Below are positions 22,522-29,384 of a stretch of DNA of 59,944 nucleotides, in pieces (position 1 is the first letter of the stretch; each line of letters opens with the position of its first letter). The stretch is taken from the IMG/VR virus record IMGVR_UViG_3300043661_000028, positions 1-59,944 of that record. One strand, given 5' to 3'. The position numbers and the translations under genes are program-made. Origin of the DNA: a virus. The notes below the pieces were generated by a model. It ran no database searches, was not told the DNA's origin, and saw only the letters and a program-made list of their open reading frames with translations.

Positions 22522-22711
22522 CCCTGGCAGCCTGGGCGCGGTAATCGTGCACTCCACCGAGTCCGGCCAGTTCCTCGGCTGCACCCGGGTGGAGTTCGAG
22601 CAGCTGGCCGCCGCGATCAAGTGCGGCGATTTCGACGCGTTCCTGGGGATGCGGGAGAAGTCGGCGGTGGCCGACGGCGGCGCCGACTGGCGCGAGCCAG
22701 GATCGAGGTAG
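22502..22711 (+). CDS. DUF397-like small protein (69 aa)
   Basis: ATG 22502. GSLGAVIVHSTESGQFLGCT then RVEFEQLAAAIKCGDFDAFL resembles the second half of actinobacterial DUF397 proteins (strand, then F..L..G(V/I)..G.FD). Such proteins usually partner HTH regulators, but none is adjacent, so the match is tentative. Confidence 0.5.
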   Translation: MIEVGNNPGSLGAVIVHSTESGQFLGCTRVEFEQLAAAIKCGDFDAFLGMREKSAVADGGADWREPGSR

Positions 22712-22716
22712 ACGCG

Positions 22717-22914
22717 GTGGCCGGCCTGACACTGAAGTGGAGCTGCGACTCCTCAAAGCTGCGGCGCGTGACGCTCGACATCTGCGAGCCGTGCGTCGAG
22801 GGCGCAGGCGGCGAGTGCCACACGCCGGGCTGCGCGTTCTGGATGATGCGGGCACCGGAAACGCCGCTCTATTTCGCGATGACCGGCCAGGAGTTCAACG
22901 AACGCTACGGGTGA
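22717..22914 (+). CDS. cysteine-rich hypothetical protein (65 aa)
   Basis: GTG 22717, five bases after the previous stop. Cys residues in KWSCDSSKL, DICEPCVEGAGGECHTPGCA suggest a metal-binding knuckle. Similar small CEPC...C proteins occur in actinobacterial phages. Unknown function. Confidence 0.5.
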   Translation: MAGLTLKWSCDSSKLRRVTLDICEPCVEGAGGECHTPGCAFWMMRAPETPLYFAMTGQEFNERYG

Positions 22915-23011
22915 CGGCGGCGGCTCGCATCACCTCACCTGCGCGGATGCCCTAGACTCCTGACATCTCCTGATAGCGGCAACTGCGGGCAGGTGACCAG
23001 CGTGGGTGGCG

Positions 23012-23644
23012 ATGGCTGATCCGGTTGACCTGGTGCGCGAGGCGTGCACGCTGCTGGCCGGGTACATGGGCGTCCTGGAACGCCTCGTCGCCGAGCCGTC
23101 CTCGGCGCCGGGCGGCGCCGCGGGCATGACGCCCCGCGCCGCTGACACCCCCGAACCGTGGAACGCCCCCGCCGGCCGGGCGCTGCTGGACGGCCATGAG
23201 GGTGCCCGCCGGCTGGAAGCCGCGCTCCGCTACGCGATCACCGGCCGCCCCGGCGCCCGCCGCGGCGGGTCCGCGGGGAACACCGCCGCCGCGCTGGACG
23301 CGATCCCGGCCCTGGCCGCCGGCCTGGATGAGGACGCGGGCGCCGCCGCGGTGCGGATCCTGGACCGGTGGATCAACGAGGCCCGCGCGATCCCCGCGAT
23401 CGACGAGGCGCAGCAGTGGCGCCCTTTGCGGTCCCGCCCGTGCCCGCACTGCCGCTGTTTCTTCCTGAAGGTGCTGCTCGACGCTACGGGGCGCCCGGCC
23501 GGGCATGTGGAGTGCTTTACCGTGGGCTGCCGTGACGGGAGCGGGCTGCGGGCGGTCGCGGCGATGGGCACCGACGACCATGGCCGGCCGGTGCTGGCCT
23601 GGGCGGATGGCCTTGTCGAGACCGTTCCGGACCTGGACGGGTGA
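23012..23644 (+). CDS. zinc-ribbon protein with duplicated N-terminus (210 aa)
   Basis: ATG 23012 (GTG 23006 possible). It begins with the same DPVDLVREACTLLAG found at the end of the gene at 22246. The middle is Ala/Arg-rich and helical. Residues ~145-180 carry CPHCRCFF...HVECFTVGC, a zinc ribbon. It overlaps the next gene by TGACC. Unknown function. Confidence 0.55.
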   Translation: MADPVDLVREACTLLAGYMGVLERLVAEPSSAPGGAAGMTPRAADTPEPWNAPAGRALLDGHEGARRLEAALRYAITGRPGARRGGSAGNTAAALDAIPALAAGLDEDAGAAAVRILDRWINEARAIPAIDEAQQWRPLRSRPCPHCRCFFLKVLLDATGRPAGHVECFTVGCRDGSGLRAVAAMGTDDHGRPVLAWADGLVETVPDLDG

Positions 23645-23646
23645 CC

Positions 23647-23880
23647 ATGGCTACTTTCCGGCAGGCCCTGGAAGCCCTGATCAACGATCACTCCATGGAG
23701 AACGTCTCCGATACGCCTGATTACATCCTGGCCAGCTACCTGGCCAAGTGCCTGGAGGCGTTCGACGGCGCCACGGTCGAGCGCGACCGCTGGCATGGCT
23801 GGCGAGACGGGACGCCGGGCAATGGCGGGCCGCTGAGGAAATGGCAGGAAACGACCAAGGCGGCCGGGGATGGCGCCTAG
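23647..23880 (+). CDS. conserved small actinophage protein (77 aa)
   Basis: ATG 23647, joined to the previous stop by TGACCATG. FRQALEALINDHSMENVSDT then PDYILASYLAKCLEAFDGAT matches a pattern I know from many Streptomyces phages (LIN..S.EN.S.TPD.ILA.YL..CL..F). An aromatic basic segment follows. Function unknown. Confidence 0.65.
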   Translation: MATFRQALEALINDHSMENVSDTPDYILASYLAKCLEAFDGATVERDRWHGWRDGTPGNGGPLRKWQETTKAAGDGA

Positions 23881-24093
23881 ATGGCTGAGGCGGACCAGGG
23901 GACCGGACGGGCGAAAGGCCGGTGCCCGGACTGCGGGCGGGTCATCTCCGGCCGTGCCGTCGGCATCCAGCGCGCCGCCGCCGACCGGAAGTTCGTCGCG
24001 CTCTCCCCGCACGTCCGCGCCGCGACCCGCCGCCGGAACGAGGCGTGCCTCACGCGCGGCGGGTACCGCGTCGTCCCCCGCATCGCCGGCTGA
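23881..24093 (+). CDS. small zinc-finger-like protein (70 aa)
   Basis: ATG 23881 directly after the previous TAG. It has GRCPDCGRVISGRAVGIQRA and then a basic Arg-rich part. Likely nucleic-acid-binding. The helical frame that follows has no normal start until 24179, so the two might once have been one gene. Confidence 0.5.
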   Translation: MAEADQGTGRAKGRCPDCGRVISGRAVGIQRAAADRKFVALSPHVRAATRRRNEACLTRGGYRVVPRIAG

Positions 24094-24178
24094 CCCGCGC
24101 GACCCCCGCGATATCGCGCTCGCCATAGCCAGGGAAGCCTGCGCGCCGCCGCCGCTCGGCCAGCTCGCCGCTAGCACC

Positions 24179-24343
24179 ATGCTCGCCGCCGCCCCGGTGC
24201 CCGGCAAGATCCTGGAGGAGTGGCGGCATGCCGCCCTGGGCGCGTGGATAGCGTGGCCGCACGCTGCGGACGCGGTCCACGCGGAGGAGATGACCGCCGG
24301 GCAGCTCCGTGCCCTGCTCGCCGCCCGGGACAGCCATGGCTGA
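24179..24343 (+). CDS. hypothetical protein, start uncertain (54 aa from ATG 24179)
   Basis: Protein-like sequence in this frame begins upstream of the ATG (DPRDIALAIAREACAPPPLG), directly after the preceding stop, but I find no ATG, GTG or TTG there. From ATG 24179 it reads LAAAPVPGKILEEWRHAALG then AWIAWPHAADAVHAEEMTAG. A non-standard start or a frame change from the preceding gene would give the fuller protein. Confidence 0.4.
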   Translation: MLAAAPVPGKILEEWRHAALGAWIAWPHAADAVHAEEMTAGQLRALLAARDSHG

Positions 24344-24476
24344 GCGCGACGAGGTCCTCGAGGCGGTAGTCCGCGATGAGCTGCTCGCCCAGGGCCTCGA
24401 TGAGGACTCCGCGGACGAGGCCATCGTGACCATGCGCGACCAGGGCATGTTCGACGTGCCGGACTGGACGCCGTGA
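24336..24476 (+). CDS. acidic micro-protein (46 aa)
   Basis: ATG 24336, overlapping the previous gene by 8 bp. MAERDEVLEAVVRDELLAQG then LDEDSADEAIVTMRDQGMFD: one long acidic helix pair. The tight overlaps on both sides (ATG inside the gene before, GTGA with the gene after) support it as real. Function unknown. Confidence 0.5.
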   Translation: MAERDEVLEAVVRDELLAQGLDEDSADEAIVTMRDQGMFDVPDWTP

Positions 24477-24637
24477 CCGGCCCGCGCTGGCTGCGCTGTG
24501 CTGCGTGCGGTGAGCGCATGGCCGCTGACCTCTTCTGTTCCGACCTTGCGGTCCTGACGCTGCACTGGATGAGCCGCCACGCGGCAAGGTGGCTTCAGAT
24601 GCACCCTGAGGACGCCCCCTACCTGGATGCCGGATGA
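24473..24637 (+). CDS. micro-protein with CxxC (54 aa)
   Basis: GTG 24473 overlaps the previous stop (GTGA). It reads TGPRWLRCAACGERMAADLF then CSDLAVLTLHWMSRHAARWL. A metal site is possible at C-A-A-C...C. Its stop overlaps the next start (ATGA, 24634-24637). Confidence 0.5.
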   Translation: MTGPRWLRCAACGERMAADLFCSDLAVLTLHWMSRHAARWLQMHPEDAPYLDAG

Positions 24638-24873
24638 GTGCCGCCCACGGCTGGACGGTCAGCGAGGCGTGTGCAGAGTTCGAACGCGCTGGCCTGCCCG
24701 TCGCCGAGGACCGGTTCCGCATGGCGATCCGCGCCGTCAAGCTCAAGCCCGTCGGTGAGAAGCCGTCAGGTGAGCGCGGCGGCCGCGGGCAGCTCCTGTA
24801 CGAGATCGGCCAATTGCAGCGCCTGCACTCTGCTTTGGCTCCGTGGCTGATAGCGGCGCAGGATGGACCATGA
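24634..24873 (+). CDS. HTH-like protein (79 aa)
   Basis: SAAHGWTVSEACAEFERAGL then PVAEDRFRMAIRAVKLKPVG reads as a short helix-turn-helix, followed by a wing-like GERGGRGQLLYEIGQLQRLH. Likely DNA-binding. It overlaps both neighbours by 4 bp. Confidence 0.5.
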   Translation: MSAAHGWTVSEACAEFERAGLPVAEDRFRMAIRAVKLKPVGEKPSGERGGRGQLLYEIGQLQRLHSALAPWLIAAQDGP

Positions 24874-25043
24874 CGGATCAGGCGAACGCCGGCGAGCTCG
24901 CAACGGTGCTCGAGCAGATCGCCGATTACAGCTCTGACGGCGACATCCGCGCCCACGTGCGCCAGGTGATCGAAGCGCTTCGCGGCAACGGGCTGATCAT
25001 CCTCAACGGGCCACCGCAGCACACGCTATCGGGAGACACGTGA
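24870..25043 (+). CDS. hypothetical protein (57 aa)
   Basis: ATG 24870 overlaps the previous stop. Acidic helix (AGELATVLEQIADYSSDGDI) then HVRQVIEALRGNGLIILNG. It ends just before a strong promoter at 25054. Unknown function. Confidence 0.5.
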   Translation: MTDQANAGELATVLEQIADYSSDGDIRAHVRQVIEALRGNGLIILNGPPQHTLSGDT

Positions 25044-25053
25044 CGTCCGTCTC

Positions 25054-25081
25054 TTGACAGCGGGTTAAATTTCCCTAACCT
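25054..25081 (+). promoter_or_regulatory. sigma-70-type promoter TTGACA-16-TAACCT
   Basis: TTGACA at 25054-25059 is a perfect -35; TAACCT at 25076-25081 fits TANNNT. The intervening GGGTTAAATTTCCC is AT-rich compared with its surroundings. Transcription would start near 25088 and drive the small-gene block before the terminase. Confidence 0.65.
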
Positions 25082-25164
25082 GGCCCTAGGAGCAGTATGT
25101 CCGGACCCCCGAGGGCAGGCTCCGCCGCTAACGCCCGCATCCGCTCCGCGGGCATCCCCAGCGC

Positions 25165-25213
25165 GGCATCTCAGGCCCGGCGTCCAGCCCCCGCGGATAC
25201 CGGGCCTGATGCC
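25165..25213 (+). promoter_or_regulatory. long leader hairpin
   Basis: CAGGCCCGG (25172-25180) pairs with CCGGGCCTG (25200-25208). GGCAT (25165-25169) and ATGCC (25209-25213) extend it past a 2-nt bulge. It lies in the leader between the promoter at 25054 and ATG 25242, with no T tract. Could be an mRNA-stabilising stem or an attenuator. Confidence 0.5.
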
Positions 25214-25241
25214 TGCCACCCCGCAAAACGGAGGATCAATC

Positions 25242-25439
25242 ATGTCCTGGAGCCTGAACGCGGCCGGCCACGTCCCCGCGCCCGACCCGTCCGCAGGTGC
25301 CGCAGCCGACGCCGCGGCCGCCGAGATGGAGCTGTACGAGGCACTGAAAGCGGTCCTGTCCGACCCGAAGTACGGGACGAGCACGTCGAGTTTCGGCGGC
25401 AGCCACGTCTCCGGCAGCCTCCACCAGGCGGACAGCTGA
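25242..25439 (+). CDS. conserved small actinophage protein (65 aa)
   Basis: ATG 25242 follows GGAGG. MSWSLNAAGHVPAPDPSAGA, an acidic helix, then DPKYGTSTSSFGGSHVSGSL. Proteins with this MSWSL..GH start and a SSSFGG.HVSG end recur in Streptomyces phage genomes. Function unknown. Confidence 0.6.
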   Translation: MSWSLNAAGHVPAPDPSAGAAADAAAAEMELYEALKAVLSDPKYGTSTSSFGGSHVSGSLHQADS

Positions 25440-25442
25440 GCC

Positions 25443-25670
25443 GTGGCCACCAGCCTGGTGAACGGCCTTGAGTTCTACGACGCCTGCTGGTGCGCGGGCA
25501 CAGGCTGCGGCGGCCATCTCATGCCGCCATGGGGACCGGAGGTCAAGGTCACGCCGATCGGCTATCAGGGTGCGGCGCAGCACACGTACACCATGGCCTG
25601 CGACGGCTTCCATGAGCCCGGGCCGTGCCCGCCGTCACAGCAGCCCGTACGGGTGGAATTCGGAGGCTGA
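25443..25670 (+). CDS. hypothetical protein (75 aa)
   Basis: GTG 25443. It has Cys in FYDACWCAGTGCGGHLMPPW and in DGFHEPGPCPP. A short beta segment (HTYTMACDGF) lies between. Possibly metal-binding. Unknown function. Confidence 0.5.
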   Translation: MATSLVNGLEFYDACWCAGTGCGGHLMPPWGPEVKVTPIGYQGAAQHTYTMACDGFHEPGPCPPSQQPVRVEFGG

Positions 25671-25671
25671 C

Positions 25672-25842
25672 ATGTTCGCAATCGCGGGGATTATCGCCCT
25701 GGTGATCGCAGCTTTCCTGAAGGTGGTCGGCAAGTACCCGGACGCGATCCTCTGGCTGGTCATCATCGGCGCCATCCTGATCGGCATCGAGGCCGCGTGG
25801 GGAGTCCGCCGTTCCGGCTGGTACGGCCGCCGCGCCGCATAG
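25672..25842 (+). CDS. two-TM micro-protein (56 aa)
   Basis: ATG 25672. Two hydrophobic segments (MFAIAGIIALVIAAFL and DAILWLVIIGAILIGIEAAW) around a charged turn (KVVGKYPD), with a basic tail. The form is holin-like, but it lies far from the lysis genes, so that role is not assumed. Confidence 0.55.
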   Translation: MFAIAGIIALVIAAFLKVVGKYPDAILWLVIIGAILIGIEAAWGVRRSGWYGRRAA

Positions 25843-25852
25843 CATCACGACC

Positions 25853-26140
25853 ATGGCTGAGACCTTCACCTGGCCGGACTGGCTAACAGGAATGACCGGC
25901 CGGGAACGGCTCCAGAAGATCATGGCAGCTGTCCACCGCTGCTACATGGAGCACGAACCTGGTATCCAGAATCCGAGCGGCCCGCATCTGACGATCGGCA
26001 TGGCCGAGAAGCTCATCGCGCAACTGCTTCCCGGTGACCAGGTGCAATCACGCGCCGACGGCGCGCCGTCCGATGAGGACCGGATCCGCGATGCCATGGC
26101 TGAGGCGCGCGACCACCCCGGCCGCACCATCACCAGGTGA
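25853..26140 (+). CDS. hypothetical protein (95 aa)
   Basis: ATG 25853. TFTWPDWLTGMTGRERLQKI then AAVHRCYMEHEPGIQNPSGP; helical, charged, with HLTIGMAEKLIAQLLPGDQV. No family recognised. Confidence 0.5.
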   Translation: MAETFTWPDWLTGMTGRERLQKIMAAVHRCYMEHEPGIQNPSGPHLTIGMAEKLIAQLLPGDQVQSRADGAPSDEDRIRDAMAEARDHPGRTITR

Positions 26141-26142
26141 CC

Positions 26143-26349
26143 ATGGCTGACACGGAAGCCGAGCGGCGAGCCCAGCAGGCCATCTGCGAGGCTTTCGCCG
26201 TCCAGCCGCACGTGATCGGCCTCAAGCCGCGTCCCGCGCGCCTGCGGTTCCGGCTCGTCCGGTGCGTAGATCACGTCGCTGTCTGGCTCGGCGGCCATGG
26301 TCATGACCGTGCGGCCGTGCGGCTGTGGCGGCTGTCCGGGCTGTGGTGA
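26143..26349 (+). CDS. hypothetical protein (68 aa)
   Basis: Joined to the previous gene by TGACCATG (26138-26145). ADTEAERRAQQAICEAFAVQ then a basic, beta-like RFRLVRCVDHVAVWLGGHGH. Unknown. Confidence 0.45.
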   Translation: MADTEAERRAQQAICEAFAVQPHVIGLKPRPARLRFRLVRCVDHVAVWLGGHGHDRAAVRLWRLSGLW

Positions 26350-26351
26350 CC

Positions 26352-26486
26352 ATGGCGAAGCTGCTGCGAAGGCTCAGAAGCGCAATATTCGGCAGCTCCT
26401 GGCCGGAAACGTGGACACAGTCATCAGCCCGGCTTGAGGCGGCGGCAATCAAAGCGCGTGCCTGCACCGGCGAATGGCCAGGCTGA
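26352..26486 (+). CDS. micro-protein (44 aa)
   Basis: ATG 26352 after TGACC. MAKLLRRLRSAIFGSSWPET then a helical AARLEAA-like end. Amphipathic basic N-terminus; could associate with membranes. Supported by the shared junction only. Confidence 0.35.
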   Translation: MAKLLRRLRSAIFGSSWPETWTQSSARLEAAAIKARACTGEWPG

Positions 26487-26488
26487 CC

Positions 26489-26818
26489 ATGAGCTTCTGG
26501 CCATCCGGATTCACCAGCGCCGACCGCGCGGTGCTCAACGGGCTCGCGGCCACCATGAAAACCGTCACCACGACACTAGGGAAGATCATGAGCGAAGACG
26601 CCACCGTAGCCGCCGAAGTCGCCGACACCGACGCCAAGATCGGGGCGGCTCTCGCCCTGCTCGGCACCGTTCAGGGGCTGCTCACCGCCCTGCAAGGTGA
26701 GGGCGGCCTGTCCGCCGCCACCCTGGCCGCCATCACTAAGACGCAGGCCGACGCCGATGCCCTGGCCACCGCCGCGCAGGCCGACGTCACCGCAGACACG
26801 CCAGCCGCCGCCAGCTGA
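26489..26818 (+). CDS. helical protein (109 aa)
   Basis: ATG 26489 after TGACC. MSFWPSGFTSADRAVLNGLA, then long Ala/Thr/Asp-rich helices (VAAEVADTDAKIGAALALLG). The heptad-like pattern and position before the structural region suggest a small coiled-coil virion or scaffold component (inference). Confidence 0.5.
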   Translation: MSFWPSGFTSADRAVLNGLAATMKTVTTTLGKIMSEDATVAAEVADTDAKIGAALALLGTVQGLLTALQGEGGLSAATLAAITKTQADADALATAAQADVTADTPAAAS

Positions 26819-26821
26819 ACA

Positions 26822-26995
26822 ATGGGGCTGCACTGGCGGGCCAGCATCACGCATGACCCCCGGTTCGTGAATATCCCGTACTGGCCGCACAGGATCATCG
26901 TGATCGGCTGGGGCAGGCTAAGCCGCCGCGCCGTCTTCCACCCGAATCAGCCATGCATCTACCGGATGCACCTGCAGCATTGCTGCGAACACTGA
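26822..26995 (+). CDS. hypothetical protein (57 aa)
   Basis: ATG 26822. MGLHWRASITHDPRFVNIPY then WPHRIIVIGWGRLSRRAVFH and a His/Cys-rich end (CIYRMHLQHCCEH), possibly metal-binding. It ends in the TGACCATG junction that starts the HNH gene. Confidence 0.4.
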   Translation: MGLHWRASITHDPRFVNIPYWPHRIIVIGWGRLSRRAVFHPNQPCIYRMHLQHCCEH

Positions 26996-26997
26996 CC

Positions 26998-27303
26998 ATG
27001 GGCGCACGTGTGCGCTGGCGCGGCACCACAGCACAGCGCGGCTACGACCACCGCCACCAAGCCGAACGCGAACGGCGCCTCGCCATGTACAGGCCCGGCG
27101 ACCGGTGCGCCCACGGCGGCGAACCACTGACCTGGTGGCCGCTGACGGTGGCACGGCGTTTCCTGGACCTCCCGCACACGCCCGACCGCACCGGCTATCT
27201 ACCTGGACTTTCCTGTCGCCGCCATAATCGCGGCGAGGGCGCGACCAGGGGGAATCGCAAGCGTGACAGGATCAGGACATGGCAGACATCACGCCAGTGG
27301 TGA
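26998..27303 (+). CDS. HNH-type nuclease-like protein
   Basis: 101 residues. RGYDHRHQAERERRLAMYRP, then CAHGGEPLTWWPL and DLPHTPDRTGYLPGLSCRRH followed by NRGEGATR. The order (RGYDH, C..H, DLxH, then GLxCxxHNxxxGA) is that of small phage HNH nucleases, which often sit just before the terminase and help packaging. One Cys pair is incomplete, so activity is uncertain. Confidence 0.65.
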   Translation: MGARVRWRGTTAQRGYDHRHQAERERRLAMYRPGDRCAHGGEPLTWWPLTVARRFLDLPHTPDRTGYLPGLSCRRHNRGEGATRGNRKRDRIRTWQTSRQW

Positions 27304-27662
27304 CCACCGAGGCATACCGGATCAGCACAGGCCGCGCCCGTATGCTGAACGGCGCCCGGCCGAAGTGGGTAATGGTCGGCCTGGAATGGGACGGCCCCGG
27401 CGTCCTGCTGATGGCCAGCGACCGGCTGTCACGCGCCCAGCTGGACTTCGAGGCATGGCGGTACGAATTCCGCGACATAGCGGACATGCAGGCGAACTTC
27501 ACGCCGTCGCTGGCACTGACGACGATCATCGACACGCGGCCGGCGCAGGGCCGCAAAGACGGCTACGTGCTGATCGCGGCACCGGACTGGCCGCAGGCGA
27601 TGCAGGCGCTATTCGGTGAGTGGACGCCAGGGCCGGAACAGCGCGCGCTAGAGCAGCGGTGA
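27279..27662 (+). CDS. hypothetical protein (127 aa)
   Basis: Starts 25 bp inside the end of the HNH gene. RISTGRARMLNGARPKWVMV then GVLLMASDRLSRAQLDFEAW; globular, mixed alpha/beta, with WPQAMQALFGEWTPGPEQRA at the end. Unknown. Confidence 0.5.
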   Translation: MADITPVVTTEAYRISTGRARMLNGARPKWVMVGLEWDGPGVLLMASDRLSRAQLDFEAWRYEFRDIADMQANFTPSLALTTIIDTRPAQGRKDGYVLIAAPDWPQAMQALFGEWTPGPEQRALEQR

Positions 27663-27760
27663 GCCACACATGGACGCTGCTGATCTGGACATTCCAGGCT
27701 GCGTTCGACGTGTGCGCGTGGCTGTTCATCACCGTGCTCTGGCTGGCACGACGCGACTAG
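27659..27760 (+). CDS. single-TM micro-protein (33 aa)
   Basis: GTG 27659 overlaps the previous stop (GTGA). It is one hydrophobic helix (WTLLIWTFQAAFDVCAWLFI, then TVLWLA) with a basic end. Supported by the overlap and hydrophobic character only. Confidence 0.35.
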   Translation: MSHTWTLLIWTFQAAFDVCAWLFITVLWLARRD

Positions 27761-27796
27761 CGCAGCGATGGTGACCGGCGCAGCGATGGTGACCGG
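27761..27796. repeat. 18-bp tandem direct repeat
   Basis: CGCAGCGATGGTGACCGG occurs twice without gap (27761-27778, 27779-27796), directly after the last small gene and before the iteron-like repeats. Confidence 0.9.
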
Positions 27797-27914
27797 CGCA
27801 CATGACGCCTGCGCTTGCACATGCCCGTTGCGCTTGCCGTCTGCGTTAGATGGTCGCGGTTGCGATGGGATGGCACGACGGATGGCAGTGACAGGCAGTG
27901 ACCACGGTCGGTGC

Positions 27915-27992
27915 GACCACCCGCCTGATGATCAGTGACCACCCGCCGACCTGAGCGACCACCCGCCGGTGCCTGGCACTCCGACCACCCGC
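27915..27992. repeat. four iteron-like repeats GACCACCCGC before terminase
   Basis: GACCACCCGC occurs at 27915, 27937, 27957 and 27983, with steps of 22, 20 and 26 bp, close to two helical turns. The region lies just before the small terminase gene, where cos or pac sites commonly are. The whole 343-bp gap 27761-28103 contains these repeats and no convincing gene. Confidence 0.7.
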
Positions 27993-28065
27993 GAGCCTCT
28001 GACCGGCAAGGATGGATCGCGCGCTTGCTGGAGCTGACCTGCCGCGACTCCGCAGCCGTGCGTCA

Positions 28066-28092
28066 TATATTCGGCACTCAGTGTTACGTAAC
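28066..28092 (+). promoter_or_regulatory. -10 element and GTTACGTAAC palindrome before terminase
   Basis: TATATT at 28066-28071 is a good -10 without a clear -35. GTTACGTAAC (28083-28092) is a perfect palindrome at about the expected transcription start. Together they suggest a regulated late promoter. Confidence 0.45.
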
Positions 28093-28103
28093 GGAGGGTG
28101 ATT

Positions 28104-28403
28104 TTGGCTGATTCTGACGCCCTCCGGATGCGCCGGTCGCGCCGGCACAAGGCGGGTGATCACTCGCTGTGCCGCAACTGCGCGGCCCTGAAACTTGCCG
28201 CGCCGGCGGCCTGCGGCGAGGTGACCGACGCGCGGGCCGAGCTGCGCCAGCTGGCGTACCGGATGGCTGCGGCGCACCGGGAGGACCCGTCGAACGCGTT
28301 CCTGGGCGCGGAGCTGCGCAAGACGCTGCTCGAGCTGATGCCGAAGGGCAACGCCGATGCCGATGCCGACCTCACGGGACTGTTCGGCGCCTTGCAGGCC
28401 TAG
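28104..28403 (+). CDS. terminase small subunit (probable)
   Basis: TTG 28104 was chosen because GGAGGG (28093-28098) is at the right distance; GTG 28098 overlaps it. MRRSRRHKAGDHSLCRNCAA, then ELRQLAYRMAAAHREDPSNA and FLGAELRKTLLELMP. This basic RSRRH.AGDHSLC start with a helical second half is typical of small terminase-like proteins encoded before actinophage large terminases. It should bind the packaging site and recruit the large subunit. Confidence 0.6.
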   Translation: MADSDALRMRRSRRHKAGDHSLCRNCAALKLAAPAACGEVTDARAELRQLAYRMAAAHREDPSNAFLGAELRKTLLELMPKGNADADADLTGLFGALQA

Positions 28404-29298
28404 GTTCGCCACTCCCGCCACGGACCGCCCGAACCTGGCCGCCGGGATCTCCAGGACGGCGGCGCTGCTCGGGTTCCGCACGTCGCTCGGGCCTGGCCTG
28501 ATGCCGTGGCAGGACGAGGCGAACGCCGTCACGACGGAGCTGCTGCCGGACGGCCGGTTCGCGTACCGGCAGGTCGTGATCGAGGTGATGCGGCAGCAGG
28601 GCAAGACGGTGGACCTGCTGTCGATGATGGTCGCGCGGGCCTTGCGCCGTCCCGGCACGCAGATCAGCTACACGGCGCAGACGCGGCTGGACGCGCGGCA
28701 CCGGCTGCTGGACGTGTGGTGGCCGCTGGTTGAGCGGTCCAAGCTGCGGCGGTTCATCGACGTGCGGCGCGGCTCCGGGAGCGAGGCGTACCTGTTCAGG
28801 AACGGCTCCATGCTGGGCCTGGTGTCCGGGACGAAGACCTCCGGTCACGGCGACGTGCTCGATTTGGGCGTCATAGACGAGGCCTGGGCGCAGGAGGATG
28901 ATCACCTGGAGCAGGCGATGCGCCCGGCGATGATGACGCGGGACGCGCAGCTGTGGGTGGTCAGCGCGGCGGGCACGGAGAAGTCGGCGTATTTCCGCGG
29001 GAAGGTCGACGACGGGCGGGCCCGCGCGGAGATGGGCGTGACGGAGAACGGGTGCTACATCGGGTACAGCGCGGCGGATGATGAGGACCCCGCGGACCCG
29101 GCTACCTGGTGGCGCCGGATGCCCGCGCTGGGGATCACGGTGACGGAGGAGACCGTGAAGGCCGACTTCGAGCTGATGGACCTTCCCGAGTTCCGGCGGG
29201 CGTACCTGTGCCAGTGGCCGGATGTGGCGAAGCCGGGCTGGGAAGTCATCGGCAAGGACACGTGGGGCGCGGCGGCTGTCCCGCAGGGCCGGCTATGA
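28357..29298 (+). CDS. terminase large subunit, ATPase part
   Basis: 313 residues. RQVVIEVMRQQGKTVDLLSM has the Walker-A-like RQQGKT at ~76-81. A Walker-B-like stretch is DVLDLGVIDEAWAQEDDHLE at ~166-185. VSAAGTEKSAYFRGKV is the following coupling motif, and the chain ends after WPDVAKPGWEVIGKDTWGAA. An ordinary large terminase would continue into the nuclease domain. Here a TGA at 29296-29298 ends the frame exactly between domains, and the nuclease is coded separately at 29381-29911. The start is uncertain (ATG 28357 or 28363, inside the small subunit gene). Confidence 0.85.
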   Translation: MPMPTSRDCSAPCRPRFATPATDRPNLAAGISRTAALLGFRTSLGPGLMPWQDEANAVTTELLPDGRFAYRQVVIEVMRQQGKTVDLLSMMVARALRRPGTQISYTAQTRLDARHRLLDVWWPLVERSKLRRFIDVRRGSGSEAYLFRNGSMLGLVSGTKTSGHGDVLDLGVIDEAWAQEDDHLEQAMRPAMMTRDAQLWVVSAAGTEKSAYFRGKVDDGRARAEMGVTENGCYIGYSAADDEDPADPATWWRRMPALGITVTEETVKADFELMDLPEFRRAYLCQWPDVAKPGWEVIGKDTWGAAAVPQGRL

Positions 29299-29384
29299 GT
29301 GAAAGTCCGCCGGAAGTCGGCCATCTGCCAAGGTCAGCGCCCGGCATGTATTGTTACCGGCTCGTGAAAGTCCGCCGGAAATGA
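29295..29384 (+). CDS. 29-codon linker ORF between the terminase parts
   Basis: ATG 29295 overlaps the ATPase-part stop (ATGA). Its TGA 29382-29384 overlaps the ATG of the nuclease part (ATGA). The product MSESPPEVGHLPRSAPGMYC then YRLVKVRRK has no known fold. The perfect double overlap suggests it keeps ribosomes moving from one terminase part to the other. Confidence 0.5.
   Translation: MSESPPEVGHLPRSAPGMYCYRLVKVRRK
29299..29380. repeat. 17-bp direct repeats flanking the terminase gap
   Basis: GTGAAAGTCCGCCGGAA is present at 29299-29315 and again at 29364-29380, each preceded by CCGGCT a few bases before. ATGAG also stands at both ends (29295, 29381). This looks like a duplication or insertion of 65-86 bp. 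Confidence 0.9.

Noticed and set aside
25672-25842. Holin
   Set aside because: Two membrane helices alone are not enough; it lies 32 kb from the endolysin, and a better candidate is at 57521-57844.
29299-29380. Second group I intron in the terminase gene
   Set aside because: The gap is far too short for a catalytic core and has no P7/R/S-like segments.
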